A stretch of 64,000 nucleotides of DNA from positions 48,385,093 through 48,449,092 of the forward strand of contig OZ024890.1 in the NCBI GenBank assembly GCA_964017195.1, read 5' to 3'. This document shows, in pieces, positions 1 to 12,076 of this stretch. The position numbers and the translations under genes are program-made. How positions within the stretch are numbered: the stretch's first letter is position 1; each line of letters begins with the position of its first letter. This stretch comes from Siderastrea radians. Its lineage: Eukaryota; Cnidaria; Anthozoa; Scleractinia; Rhizangiidae. The notes beneath the pieces are model-generated. The model saw nothing but the letters and a program-made list of their open reading frames with translations. It did no database searches and was not told the DNA's origin.

Positions 1-1918
1 CTCTGCAATTAAATCCGAAAATCTCAGGTGATTTATATTTTGTGTTTCACATCACGGAGTGTGATCTATAGACCCTTTTCGTCAAGAAATTTAAGTTGTA
101 GCTTCCTTGGAGCTATAGACGCGCAGGCTCCTGTTTACACCAGAGAGAATGCCAGATTAACCCATAAGAATCCCCTTCTCCAGTTTGGTGAAAAAATTCT
201 GAAGTTCGCCAGGTCATTCTAACTAACTGATGCCTTCTGATGTTTTTGTTGTCATGCTTTGTTGGCCTTTATCTCTTATAACGATCGATCTCGAGATCTA
301 CAGTATGCGTGGCTGAGTGATCACAAAATGAATTATTGAGTGTGTTGGTTTATTTGTAACATTCTGTTAATTAGGAAAGAAATTTCTCTCCCAGATATGT
401 CTTTGTCAAAAGAAAGCTTGAACTAAGACTTAGATAAGCTGCTTAACCCGTTTGGGATAAGCTTTATTTTCCATTAGTCCGGCTTATGTTTGTTGTCCAC
501 TAGTCAAGGCCATTAATCTATTTGACCACAGGATACCCAGGCTCATGAGCAGATCTCTTGGTAGACAAATATATATACAGTATGTGGATTTGATGTGGCA
601 GGTAACTCTAATGACTGTTTATTATCATTTGTTCCGTTCGCTGATGACATCAGTTAAAAAGTTCCCCACGACAATTCTATTTTGCTATTAGTGATTTGTT
701 AGTAAGCCTGGTTGTCCTGTGACCAAGTCATTGACAATAGATTTGCGTTCCACGGCCCCCCGGATACTCGGATCTCGTGGCACTCCTTCTCAATTTGTTT
801 GATATGGTCTCAAGAATAAGTGTTCCAAATTTGATGCTTTTGCGCAATTTGTCACGATCTTTCCCTTAACGGATCGGACTATTTCTCGGACGCCGTATTC
901 ATAAATGGCGGTGGAGTGGCCTGGTTGCGACTGCATGAAAACGAGGTTTGGTAGGCCACATGAAACTTGCACGGAAAACAGAATTGGAATAATTCAACTG
1001 TCTTGTAAGACTTGTACCTGACTAAAATACCTGAAAACATTGTGAAAATATTGGATATTTCGGTGCCAAAAAGCCGAAAGTGAAAAAAACAAGTCTGTCC
1101 TCGAGCAAGAATTTTATCCCTTTAAGCTCTCCAGTATTTCTTCTATACGCGCCGTTGAATATTCTTCAGGTCTTTTCCTGTTCATGTGAAGCTTTTAAAA
1201 GAAATATCTTCATTCCAAGGATACAAAATTCCAGTGTACGAAAAGCCAGCGGCCATGTTGTTGACTTGAGATCAAAATTCTGCCGTGATAATAGGCCATC
1301 CGAATTCTGCTACTTGTCAGTGCCCAGTGTAGGATATATTGCTCTTTACCCCGTTATAGCATCAGTCTTAATAGAGGTCCATGAGAGCACGTCCTCTTTA
1401 CTCGAGAGCCAGTCCACGAGAGGTTCAAAGATTTTTGGAAATGGTCAGGAACAACCCTATCTCAAACTTTGCCTGCTGAAAGCTAGTTATGAGCAAGTAT
1501 CAAATCGACATTATTTTATCTTCTAATACTAATTGGGCACGTGACAGGCAATTTAAATTTTACCCCCTGGGAGCAATTTTGGCTCAAAAAATTTCTAAAA
1601 TTTACCAACTTTGCATGTCTCTTGTTAAAACAAAAGTTAGCCAATAATAATTCAAATGATGTTTCTTTACTGAACTGACCTTCATCTTCATAAAAATATT
1701 ATTTCTTTCAGACTCTTCTTATAAGCTGAGCAAAAATTTTCAACAGAGAGGGTGATTTGCCAGATTTGAAAAAGTGTCAACTTTGCCAAATTTCAAAGGA
1801 AGTTATTCCTATGTAGTAGACAAACTCTGTGGTTGATCTGCATTTTCTAAAAGAGCCAAAGGATTGTACTTAACCATTCTTGAAAAATCTTTGCGGGCAA
1901 TTCACTTTTAAGGTTCAA
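1..1918. other. Noncoding stretch, nothing recognised
   Basis: No family-like protein appears on either strand. The longest open stretch, about 148 codons at 1080-1526 (+), begins at GTG and resembles nothing I know; I treat it as chance. A short minus-strand frame near 790-940 follows a pyrimidine-rich CAG that could be a splice acceptor, but no partner exon is visible. Confidence 0.5.
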
Positions 1919-1920
1919 TA

Positions 1921-2364
1921 CAGTAAAAACCCGCGTACAAGAACCTAAAATTTAAGAACCTGTTAGGCTAAAATTTTCTTTTTAAACGCCCTTTTCATAA
2001 GAACCTATTTAGCCTAAAATTTTCAATAGGTTCTTATTTTACAAAAATGGGGGCATCCCAAAATGTGACACAGCATTTTATGGACACTGCAGCATGAAAG
2101 ACATGCATGTTAGCACTTTGGAAAGATAAATTTACTGTATGGTTATCATCTAAACTGTATTCTAGATAATTATTTTATAATACAGCAATATATTTCATAT
2201 CACATATGCCCTGTAGTTTTCTGTGCTGATCGCTAGTGCCCCTATCAAAATAAAAACCTATTTAAGAACCTAAGTAGCCTAAAATCCCACTAAATACCAT
2301 TTCTGTAAGAACCTATTTAGGCTACGTTGGAAAAATCTAGGTTCTCATACGCGGGTTTCTACTG
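1921..2364. mobile_element. pogo/Tigger-like MITE, TA target duplication
   Basis: The ends are inverted copies starting CAGTARAAACCCGCGTA and are flanked by TA at 1919-1920 and 2365-2366. The interior is AT-rich with several copies of AAGAACCTATTTAGGCTA in both orientations and no coding capacity. CAGTaRAACCCCG-like termini with TA duplication are typical of the pogo/Tigger branch of Tc1/mariner. The assignment rests on termini only. Confidence 0.75.
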
Positions 2365-2366
2365 TA

Positions 2367-3505
2367 TAGGCTATGCAAAATTGACATTTTCCTAAAATAG
2401 ACATATCTGCTGAGGGACAAGTGGGTCACGTTAAATCAGCTTTTAACACTTAACAAATACATGAAACCTGCCAAAAGGTAAAATAAACGCTAACAAAGTA
2501 CACGGTTATCGTTTGAATCATTTCACTGCCGCAGATCTGGAACATAAACGTTTTGCAGCTATTGATGTCGTTCCTACCCCACCCCTCCCCCGACAGATTT
2601 CAGGTGAGTCAGTGGTGTATTATTTAATAATTACAACACAAAGTCATTTCAAACTAGTCGAACGGTTTCATTTGACTTGTCGGTGTTGTTTTCAATCCTT
2701 TAGAATCTAAAATAACGTTATAGGCCATAAAAACAGACTGAAATGAGAGAATTGAAGTCGACAGGTTGCGTTACTGTGCGTGACACAGAGAAGCGACTTT
2801 CGTACATGGATAACTTCTCGACGGCAAATTTACTATTTTACATGGAGAAAATGGCAACCAAATAAGTTCAGGTATTCCACAAGGAACACGAATTTGCTAT
2901 ACCAGCCTACACTTTCTACGTGATCACTCAAAGACACTTCAAACATACTGCATGAAATATGTTGGGACGGACGTACGGGCATGAATGACGTCATGACCCA
3001 AAAGTTAAGTCACATGGTTTTTTTTTTCACATGGTTTGAGTCACATGGTTTCTATAACTATTAAGAGCTCCGCTCTCGCGGGACCTTGGACCTTGTTTTT
3101 TTTTGTTTTGTTTTTTTGTTTAGAAAGTTGTAAATATAAAGCTGGGGGAAATTGTACGAAAGTACGAATGGTCTATAACGAAGGGTCTTTATTAATGAAG
3201 ATTGAGGCCTCCATTGAACTGAAAGCAGAAAGGCGCGCTAGTTGAATAGAATGGGAAATAGCAATAGTCATTTTTTTTTCAGCTTACAGATGTAATGTTA
3301 ATTGTCGAGTTGTGTTAGCAGTCTCATTTTGGCGGCGAAAATGAAGTGAGCGCTAGAAAACGTACTATACAATTCTTATATCAGAGACTGTTAATCCTGC
3401 TGTAAATGGAGCAAGAATATAGAGCAGCAAGTAGAGAAACAGAACCTAATTTAAGAAAATTGCGCGTCTAACGCGGTGTTGAGTAAATCATAAAGGCAAA
3501 GTTCT
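2367..3505. other. Noncoding stretch, nothing recognised
   Basis: Contains T-rich tracts near 3017-3030 and 3094-3120 and short open frames without recognisable content. No RNA gene or repeat family was identified. Confidence 0.5.
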
Positions 3506-3509
3506 TTAA

Positions 3510-4020
3510 AGTGCTACTATGATCAAAAAATCACTTTTATTTTTTCTTCGGATTTCGAAACTATGTTTATTAAACACTCCCCAAGCGAAATTATAAGCCT
3601 TAATGTTGAGAAGAAGACCGTTAATTTAAACTGCAATTTTCCGGTTTAATGGTCCGCCATTATTACACCAGAAAGGATACAATGACGTCATACACGCAAG
3701 AGCTGTAAAATGTAGTGTGTGAACACGGCTTACAAATTATGCAAAACACGAGTTTGAGAGTGTGAAAGCTCAAAACTCCCGTGCTGCATACTAAATAAGG
3801 CACTTTCACACACACTGCATTCTAAAACTCGTGTGTGAATGATGTCATTGTATCCTTTCTGGTGTAATAATGGCGGACCATTAAAACGGAAAATTGCAGT
3901 TTAAATTAACGGTCTTCTTCTCAAAATTAAGGCTTATAATTTCGCTTGCGGAGTGTTTAATAAACATAGTTTCGAAATCCGAAGAAAAAATAAAAGTGAT
4001 TTTTTGATCATAGTAGCACT
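3510..4020. mobile_element. 511-bp foldback MITE with TTAA target duplication
   Basis: Two inverted arms of about 180 bp (3510-3691 and 3840-4020) are nearly perfect reverse complements beginning AGTGCTACTATGATC. The element is bounded by TTAA at 3506-3509 and 4021-4024. The ~150-bp loop is itself partly symmetric around ACACGAGTTT motifs. There is no coding capacity. TTAA duplication fits a piggyBac-mobilised nonautonomous element. The arm bases differ at only a few sites, suggesting a fairly recent insertion. Confidence 0.8.
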
Positions 4021-4024
4021 TTAA

Positions 4025-4629
4025 GTAAACACCGTTGACCGGTAACTTCCCACGGCTTATGTTATTGTCGCTTCCACTTCCAATAAAGTTGCTCTCTGCA
4101 GTTTTGCCTCCACAAGTTAAAGTAAAATGTTTTGCTAAATGAAATGCCACTCTAAAGGATGCCTTTTTTTCATCTTTTGGAGGGAATGATGATGTCTGAT
4201 GGAGAAGTAGAGCGAAAAGCTATGGTGGAAATGTACCTATACACTGAACATTGCAATACTGTCAAACCTGATTTCAGTGGGCTGAACTGAGGAAATGGAC
4301 TACCGCTTGTGCATCAAAGAAGTTGAATGTAGACATTTCTAGATTAATTAGCAACAACGAGCACTCTGTAGAAACGGGTTAATTAGGCCTTTTCGTTTTC
4401 TTAGCATCACGCATGAACATTAAGTGATCGTCTAGGGATTACGTCAAGTAAGAAAAAAACCGTGCCTTGGCAAGATTCTTCGCGACGCACACTAACTTGT
4501 AACCATGTCTTAAAATAAATCTTCCTTGGAGTCCAATTGGAAAAGTTTGAAGGGATTTATGAACAAATTTTGGCCCTTCGAACCGGATGTAAGCACAGCT
4601 AACAAGGGATATTCAAGTTGCTTATTTCT
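4025..4629. other. Noncoding stretch, nothing recognised
   Basis: No coding, RNA or repeat signature seen. The right part may belong to the leader or LTR of the BEL/Pao remnant that follows, but I found no matching second LTR after 10.5 kb. Confidence 0.4.
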
Positions 4630-5795
4630 GAATTGAACGCCGCTGTTCACTGTTTATTTTGGAACCGCTTCGCCGGGTTGGACGCCTTCGTCCTTGGATT
4701 ATTGAAACGCTGCTAATTGTGTATTTGAATTCACTTTGCTGGATTGGACGTTACCGTCCTTGGACTATCAGCGAGCTTGCTGCTTATGGTTTCGCTTGGG
4801 CTTTACCTCATCTCTTCCTTACTTTAGTGTTTTTGCTGAATCGAGCGTCCGCCGCTCGGGGTCTCCTCTGAAATTTCTATTGGTCGATTTTATCACCCGC
4901 CATTCATTTACAATGGGTAGAGTGGACACTGGAGAACAATCATTGAACCCTACCGATGGACACACGTCAACAGCACGAGGGTTCGCTTGCTTAGACGCCG
5001 GCAAAATGATGAACTGTGTGACGAACTCGGAAATCTGAATCAGCTAATAAAGGACAAAGGGAGCAGGACTCTGGTAAAGTACTTAATGGATAGTACCAAA
5101 AAATTATGTGAAGACCTGATGAGTAGCAATAACCAGCTTATTGAAGTTCCAGATGACAGAGAAATGCTTGCGTTGAAACGTTGGGCGCGTTCCATTGAAG
5201 AAGACGTGTTTCAAGCCCTACAAAGAGCCGTATGAATATTGAAAATCCAGGGAAGGTGATCCTCAAAGTTCTGTTCGAATCACAACCAAACGCTCAATCA
5301 TTCTATGAAAGCTTAAGAAGTCGAGCATCTTTCATGGCAGTAAAATCGCAAATAGAAGTGGACCTAGCGCAACAAATAGGGGATCTTAAGCTTGGAGGAG
5401 AAACGGAAAAAGCTAGAGGAAAAGGAGCTACGCTTACAGCAGGAGCGAAGGAAACTTCAAATTTAGGCGGAAACTCAGTTAGAACTCGAGGATGCTAAGA
5501 GTAGACTCAAGATTGCGAATGCCGAACCACGTGCCCGAAAGAAATCATCGGACCCGAGTGATAATGAGACTTTAGAGGACAAATTTCAGGCACTACCCCA
5601 GGGGAACCTTCAGGTACTACCCGGGAGAGTAAGAAAGACATATTCGATCGTTACTTCGCTCGAATGACCGATTTCCATCCCAGTGAAGCAGCGAAATTCA
5701 ACACCTGTAGTGACAGCTGTTAGTATTCGCGGAATATTCATCAATCAAGTTAGCTGAGGCTATCTTGAGGACACTTGACCCCAGAATAAAGTCCT
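4630..5795 (+). pseudogene. BEL/Pao-like retrotransposon gag remnant, frameshifted
   Basis: A gag-like reading starts at ATG 4913, shifts frame near 4975, and continues as an acidic, helical stretch (4987-5235, ending EDVFQALQRAV) and then as a Lys/Glu/Gln-rich coiled-coil-like stretch (about 5380-5560). A segment with FHPSEAAKFNT and LRTLDPRIKSF precedes 5799. The order (helical N-terminus, charged coil, then a region feeding into the gag core and pol at 8465 onwards) matches BEL/Pao gag. Multiple frameshifts and stops make it inactive. It is separated from the rest by the insertion at 5800-8464. The gag label is weaker than the pol assignment downstream because gag is poorly conserved. Confidence 0.5.
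4660..4790 (+). repeat. Two imperfect ~67-bp tandem copies in retrotransposon leader
   Basis: Two diverged copies share GGATTGGAC..CGTCCTTGGA..AT..GCTGCT, one near 4660-4715 and one near 4727-4787. They lie just 5' of the gag-like start at 4913, so they probably belong to the untranslated leader or LTR of that element. Confidence 0.45.
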
Positions 5796-5799
5796 TTAA

Positions 5800-8464
5800 G
5801 GTGGCTCGAAAGGGTTCTTGTTTTTTTTCGATGCATTATATTTGGGAGTTAAAATATTTAGGTTAGAGTTGACCAATCATGATTAAATTTTGCCACAAAA
5901 TAACATTAATATCAAAGTGTCAATTTTGTGTAGATTCCTTAAGAAATTTGTTGCCATGGCAACGCAGTTGGGTTTCGAAGTATGACCATGAAATAGAGAT
6001 ATCCTGAGTTTCCTTGAAAATTTGACGGTGAAATTTCTTTTACTTTTGCATACGGCCTTTGATTCTAGTAAGCTATCTAAGGATTAAGTTAAAGAAAATT
6101 CTGTCGAAAACTTTCAGCAAAAAACACTTTTTTACGAATTTACCTTTAACCTTTCTCCCGTACGACAGAATTTTTTTAATCTCACTTGAAAAGCTCTTTG
6201 GGCATAATAAGAGTTAACATGGAAGCGGAAGCGAAATTATGTTCTTCCTAAGTTACAAAATGTTGAAAATTTCCACACGACAAGATAGGCAATTGCGCAT
6301 GCGCAGAAATTGTCACGCCACTCTCAGCACGCGGTTTCAAGTCTGTTTATTCCAGGTTTATTTCGTTGGGCATTTCTTTCGCCCTGATGACTTTCTTTAC
6401 GTTTGAAAAGGTGACGTTTTGGGTGGACTCGGGATCAGTGCTTGTCGAAGAACATTACATCGTTTGTTTTTTTTTGTTTTCAAATCATTGTATCATTGGC
6501 ACCAAATATAGCGGAATGTTTTCCTCCTCGTGCAGATTGATTCTATCTCAAGTGAATTCATCGGCACTTCGCTCAGAATGGCGACTAATGCTTCTTTTAC
6601 ACCTTGGGAACAAAGATTGTGTTAATCCTCCAAAGATAGGCTGCTTTCTGTACTTGTTTTGATTTATCGTCTGCCTGAAGAGCTATTTGAACTCCGTGAA
6701 AACTGAACTCATCTCTGAATGTTTGCAAACGTTCGCAGCGTTCGCTCACAAATATCAGGTTTTCGAAAGCGGTGGTGGACTTTAGCTTACTGTTTATACC
6801 ACTGTACAATTATTTACATGTCAACGATTCTTAACCTAAACGAGGATTGGAAACGTATGCGATGGAGAGTAAGTACTTCTACCAAAGTGGAATGTGCTTG
6901 AAACTCTTAAAAACAACGGAGTTTCGAAAATACTGCAATCAGGCAAGGTTGTCCTTCAAAAGGAGTTCAGGATTGAGCAACGCGTACATGGACACCACTT
7001 CGGGATTATATGTCTTAAAGGAGCACAAGGACAGAATTAACAAAAAGACAACATTACCGAAGAAGAAATCCCTTATGTAGAGGTATGTATTGAAACGAGG
7101 ACAAAACTACCTTTGATGATCTTTGATAAGTGTCAATGTTGTCAAGAATTCTCTGTTGATGAAACTTGTTCGATTGATTGATCAAAACTCAATTTAAAAA
7201 GAACCGCTTTGAAGGTTTGAAGAATTGTTTTCGCCCCAGGAAAAACCAGTAACAGTCAAATTATCAATATTACCAGTTCGGCAAGATAGAAACCATTTCT
7301 TTTATCCGAACATTTGGAGTATTTCGTACCAAACGAATTTACAAAGATAGCACGCGGTAATGTTTTGAAATTATTCTACAGGTCGGTTTTTCTTATTGCA
7401 TTACGGAAAAAAAACGTATTACCACCAAACTATCGCACTATCACTTAATTAAGCAAATAAGAGAGCACTTCTTTTATCCAAAAATGTGGAGTATTTCCCA
7501 GAAAACTAACTTGAAAAAACTAACTTGTTTTTAGCGAGCCGACTGCTGATAAAAATACAGCACGCGATGAATTGTTTTGAAATTCTCTTGTACGCTTTTT
7601 AATTTTGTGCAAGTAAACAGATTTACGGTGAAACTGATATTGAAACTACCACTTCAGCAAAATGGAAAGCGAATCTTTCACCTCATTGTTTGTAATATTT
7701 TCTTTGTAGCGGCTGGTTTGTCAACATTTCGACATGAATAAGTCTCTTTATTGAGTCAAAATCTGTCTGTTTCACAAGGTATTTTTTTCTCTCACTGGAA
7801 GTTTAATTTTGTTACACTAAATTTTTCTTTTAGTTTTAAATTCTTGCCCTGTTATTTCATGATGTGAAGACAATAAAAAGCTTTTACTGTAGTCTACATT
7901 GTTTTTGCTAACAACACCGTAAACGTGTGTGTGCCTGTTTTTTTTTTGTCTTATATTCTAAATGGGAATGTATTCTCAGAAATACGAATCGGAGTTCGCG
8001 AAAAATTTGCCCTGGCACGGAAACGGTGCCAGACTTTTTTCCTGCGACCTGGACGTAGAAAAGGCTTCCGTGGTCAAAACAGCCAGTGAAAGAAACTAAT
8101 GGTAAAAAGGCGACTATTCTAGGGCCTTTAAACGATTTCACTGGAGATGAGAGAGTTTTGAAGTCACCGTCCTCTCTAGCACAGTTCAGTTGCACAGCCT
8201 CTGAATATAAGCTCACTGCGCTTCATATGCGGCTGAGTTGACGATCGCGTTGATAACATTGAAAAGGACATGATTCAAGTGAATTGTCACCTAAGTTCCG
8301 GCGTTTTCAACCTTGCCTACACGAAGCTTTTAAAAGACCTGCGCAAAATATTAAATCCAGACGAGAGCGCGACGCCATTTTTGCTTGTTTGTTTTAGTAT
8401 TTGAGTCTCACGGGAAAATTGGAACCCAGTTTGCGCGCGCCCAGCAAAACTGTTTCGAGCCTCC
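5800..8464. mobile_element. 2.7-kb nonautonomous DNA transposon with TTAA duplication, inside BEL/Pao
   Basis: The element begins GGTGGCTCGAAA and ends TTTCGAGCCTCC, giving 12-bp inverted ends with one mismatch, and is flanked by TTAA at 5796-5799 and 8465-8468. Retrotransposon-like coding resumes directly after the right TTAA, so the insertion is precise. Internally there are only short open frames; none resembles a transposase. A minus-strand frame at 7908-8216 is open for 102 codons but unrecognised. TTAA duplication suggests piggyBac-type mobilisation; other families cannot be excluded. Confidence 0.65.
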
Positions 8465-8468
8465 TTAA

Positions 8469-10480
8469 GGGAGACGTGAAGAACTATTCGCATTCAAGGC
8501 TTCATTCAACAAGTACGAAAGAGAAAACATCCACTCTGAGGACGAGCTCTTGGACCTGCTAACTCAAGTTACAGGCAAAGGGGAGAAGGCTCCTCAAGGG
8601 ATTTTACCTGGTAGCGGCAAGTGCCGAAAGGCGTGAGAAATACTTCAGGAGCGATTCGAGGGAACCCATTGGAATTCTGTTGGCGCACGATACGTCCTTC
8701 AGAAAACATCCAAAAGTCAATGAGAGAAATGTTTAACAGCTAATATCTCTTTCAGATACTGTTTCTATTCTTGTAGCAAGGTACGAATCATTACGACAAG
8801 AACATGAGTTGAGGGCCACGTTTCACGTTTGACCTCCACCTACACTGAAAATCGCATGGCCGAGTCACGCAAATGAAAATCCTAAAAGTGTTGAGTTGGA
8901 GTCGATGCAAAAATGGCTGGAAAAGCAGGCTAGAGTGTGGGAAAAGTGTCCTCCTGGACTTGACGCCTTATCAAAACAAACCGACCTCAGAAACCAAACT
9001 GCTATACCAAAGATCCACATTCTCTGTCCACGCGAGTACTGCGTTTTGCCCGTTTCGCACGAATGGAAAGCATCCCGTTTAAGATTGCAGATTGTTTAAA
9101 GGTCTCGACACAGCCGGAAAGAAAGAAATTACTAGCGGAAAAGGGACTATGCTTAAATTTCCTTTTTCAGGCATCTCAGAACGAAATGCAAGCAGAAAAT
9201 AAACTGTGGTGAAGGCTAACCACCCTAAACGCGTTCTTACTTCTATCGGAGTTCCAGGAGGACCAAATCTCTTTTCCCATGCTGCCTGTACGCGTCTACA
9301 CCGATTATCATCGATTATCACCCACTGTCGTGTCTACACCGAGTATCATCTTCCTGGATCAGAGGAAGATAACATTCACATGTGTCGAATAGAAGCAAAC
9401 CTTGCAGTCTCAAGGCGACTCTTGTCTTCAACGCCAAATTCAACAATGGATCGACATGGAAACTGTCCTTACGAACGTCTGTCTCAACAAGCTGTCTCAA
9501 CGAACTAAAAGCACTGTACGGCCAGTGGAAGATGAGAAAGCGTTACGGGACTGAAAATAGCACAACTAAAAGAACTCAAAACGAAAACGCCTTTGAATCC
9601 GGAATCCTATGGAAAGATGCAATCCCGTTCTCCCTAACAACAGGAAAGCCGCTGAGGCTTAGTTGCGCACCTTACTGCTCTGCCCCGAATGTGACGCTGC
9701 GCTAAAACAGTCGTTCAAAGCCTCGAAAGCAATTGATGTTCAGAAGAGCTACATTAGAAAGATGACTCCCTAGGAGGTCAATGGAACTGTGAGTCAAAGA
9801 GTGAACTGTCTCAACCATCATCCTGTTTGTCACCCCAAGAAACCAGAAAAACTCCGTAGGGTGTACAACGCAGCAGCCAAGTTCAATGGGAAGAGTTTAA
9901 ATGACTTCATCCTAGCCGGCCCTGATCTCCCAACTTCACTTTTCACTGTGTTGCTTTGCTTTCGTCAGGGACGTAATGTGCTATGCTCGGGCTTTAAGGA
10001 CATTTTTCTTCAGTTACGAGTTAACAAACTGATATGCCTGCTATGCGTTTCTTGTATAGAGAATCACGAGATTAGGAACCAGATGTTCATCAATGTCTAA
10101 GGAGGTCATTCGGACAGCATTCATTTATGCGCCAATCACGTGGTAATGATTAACGCGGAAGAGCATCGTGACAAGTACCCTGAGGAAACAGCAGCCATCA
10201 GACGAAACCTTTATGTGGATGATTCACTAAACACTGCCGATACAGAGAGTGAAGGCACCAGACTTCGGAGTTCGGAGGGTTCACCTTGAGAAAATGGTTA
10301 AGCAATACCAAGCAGGTCTCGATGCCATCCCAGCTTCCGAAAGGGCTGAAATAAAGCGACCGACGTAAAATATGTCGCAAAATATTCTTCTCATTAGATT
10401 CCAAGTAGAAAAGTTGAAGCTATTTCTGAACACTAGGATAAATAGCACAACCAGCTGAAAGAAGAGGTTTAGAACGCTGG
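8469..10480 (+). pseudogene. BEL/Pao retrotransposon gag-pol remnant with YVDD box
   Basis: Degenerate polyprotein in all three forward frames. Order: gag core (8490-8640, ENIHSEDELLDLLTQVTG), a region with ELESMQKWLEKQ (8890-9080), a protease-to-RT linker (9340-9500), then RT. RT signatures: ILWKDA plus a frameshifted LPNNR-like element (9595-9660), HHPV..P.KPEKLRRVYNAAAKFNGKSLNDFILAGPDL (fragments within 9800-9940), EETAAIRRNLYVDDSLNTAD (10180-10255) with the catalytic YVDD box, and GGFTLRKW-like residues at 10270-10290. These are characteristic BEL/Pao RT motifs. Frameshifts occur at about 9500, 9640, 9720, 10000 and 10270, plus stops. No RNase H or integrase is seen after 10.5 kb, so the 3' half is lost. 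Confidence 0.8.
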
Positions 10481-12000
10481 ATTTGTAAACCAGCTCGCCC
10501 AACGTAAGTCGCAAAGTGGAGACATGAACAAAACCGTCAAGTAAGCTTTACTTCGGTTCAAATTGTTTCCAAAAATACGGTTTATGAAGGGTTGTTTCCA
10601 TCAGAGGACTACTTAACATACAACATTCTTTAAATCTCAGTGCGTCTCAGTTTTCTTCCAAGTTTTCAAGCAAATTCACTGAATGTTAATTTTGACAAAA
10701 TTTAAGATATCTCATTTTTTATGGTCTCTTTGTTGGTTGCCCTGAAAACAAAATAATCCCGCCTTGCTGAGAATTTTTTCTTATTTCGTAACTGCAATTT
10801 CTGTTGTAAGCTATCCATGTACATGTAGTATCAATTATAGAACTTATGTACTTCTGGAGATAATAGATAGAAGAAAATGATGTGGTGCTTGTTTTGCTGA
10901 CGAATTAAAATGGCCGGGACACTGTGTAGCTAATTCCATCCTTATTTATTTATATATTTACTGAAAAGCCAGATGCATGGAAGGAAACTACAATTGTGGT
11001 TTTGTCTTGAGTTGTAGTAATCTAACAGACTTGAGAAATTACGTTTTAAATGTTGCAGTTTTCATAACAGGTTTTTGAGTTCAAAATTAGGTTCTCGGGC
11101 GTCAACAAACATTCACTGTTACCATGGCAGCAATTAGGTTACGACCTCAAAATGGCAATTTCTGAACTTCCCCCCCTACAAATTTAAGTTGGGGGTCAAC
11201 ATTTTCCATTTTCCACTTTGTTTGATTCTTACAAAAAATTTTTCTTGACGTGGAAGTTACAAGTTAGGCAATTTTAAATTATTTCCTTAGAAATTATGAT
11301 ATTTACGTCGCGCTCTTTGCGATACGCCAGGTGACCATTTTGCCTTGCTAAAATTCCATGTTCATGTACAAAAGGGATCCGTAAACAGTTCAATTCACTG
11401 TATTAAAAACAACGACGATTTTATCCAGTTAATTACAAGAGTTAAAAAATGAAACATACCGTGACGCAAGAAATGCTTATGAGACTTTCATCTGGCAATT
11501 TCATTTGGCGGTCTTTTGTGTTATGTGGGAACTAATTTCTGCGATCTGGAGATACTGATGTTTTCGGTGGTAAACTATTTTTTGCGATATCGTAAGACTC
11601 CAGTGGACATTTTTAAAAACCACCTCACCTGTCACAAACAGAAATTAGAAGAAGCACGATTTCTTCTTTTGAATTTAATTTTGTGCCCTCTGAAAAGACG
11701 ACATACAGTTTTAAACACTGTCTTCCCGGCAATACTGGTAACCAGTTGCTTCGATGATAATCTTGTGCTAAAATATGTGTTTGATAGAAAGGGGAAACCA
11801 AAGTAATTTTACCACAGAAAGTACGGGAAAGCCAAAAAAAATACTCAAACGGAACGAAATGTTGCCATGCCTGTTGGCATGCAGGCCGAAAGTGCAGGGC
11901 GGATTGAGGGAACAGATTTTCATTATCAGCGGCTGCCTAGTGATCTACCTTTGCAAGCTCTCGCAGCTCCTTTGTCACGGACCGACCGTCAAAAAATAAT
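10481..12000. other. Noncoding stretch, nothing recognised
   Basis: AT-rich sequence without recognisable coding content. Open frames at 11516-11999 lack family features. It ends in an A/T-rich run (AATAATAACAACAATAATAA near 11995) just before the LINE, whose exact 5' end I cannot place. Confidence 0.45.
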
Positions 12001-12076
12001 AACAACAATAATAAAATCGACAAATCAAGTTTGATTTGGAATTATCCCTTAGGATGATTTTTTTTTGGACGAAGGG

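Noticed and set aside
1080..1526. 148-codon plus-strand frame
   Set aside because: Starts at GTG, no recognisable domain, composition like surrounding noncoding DNA.
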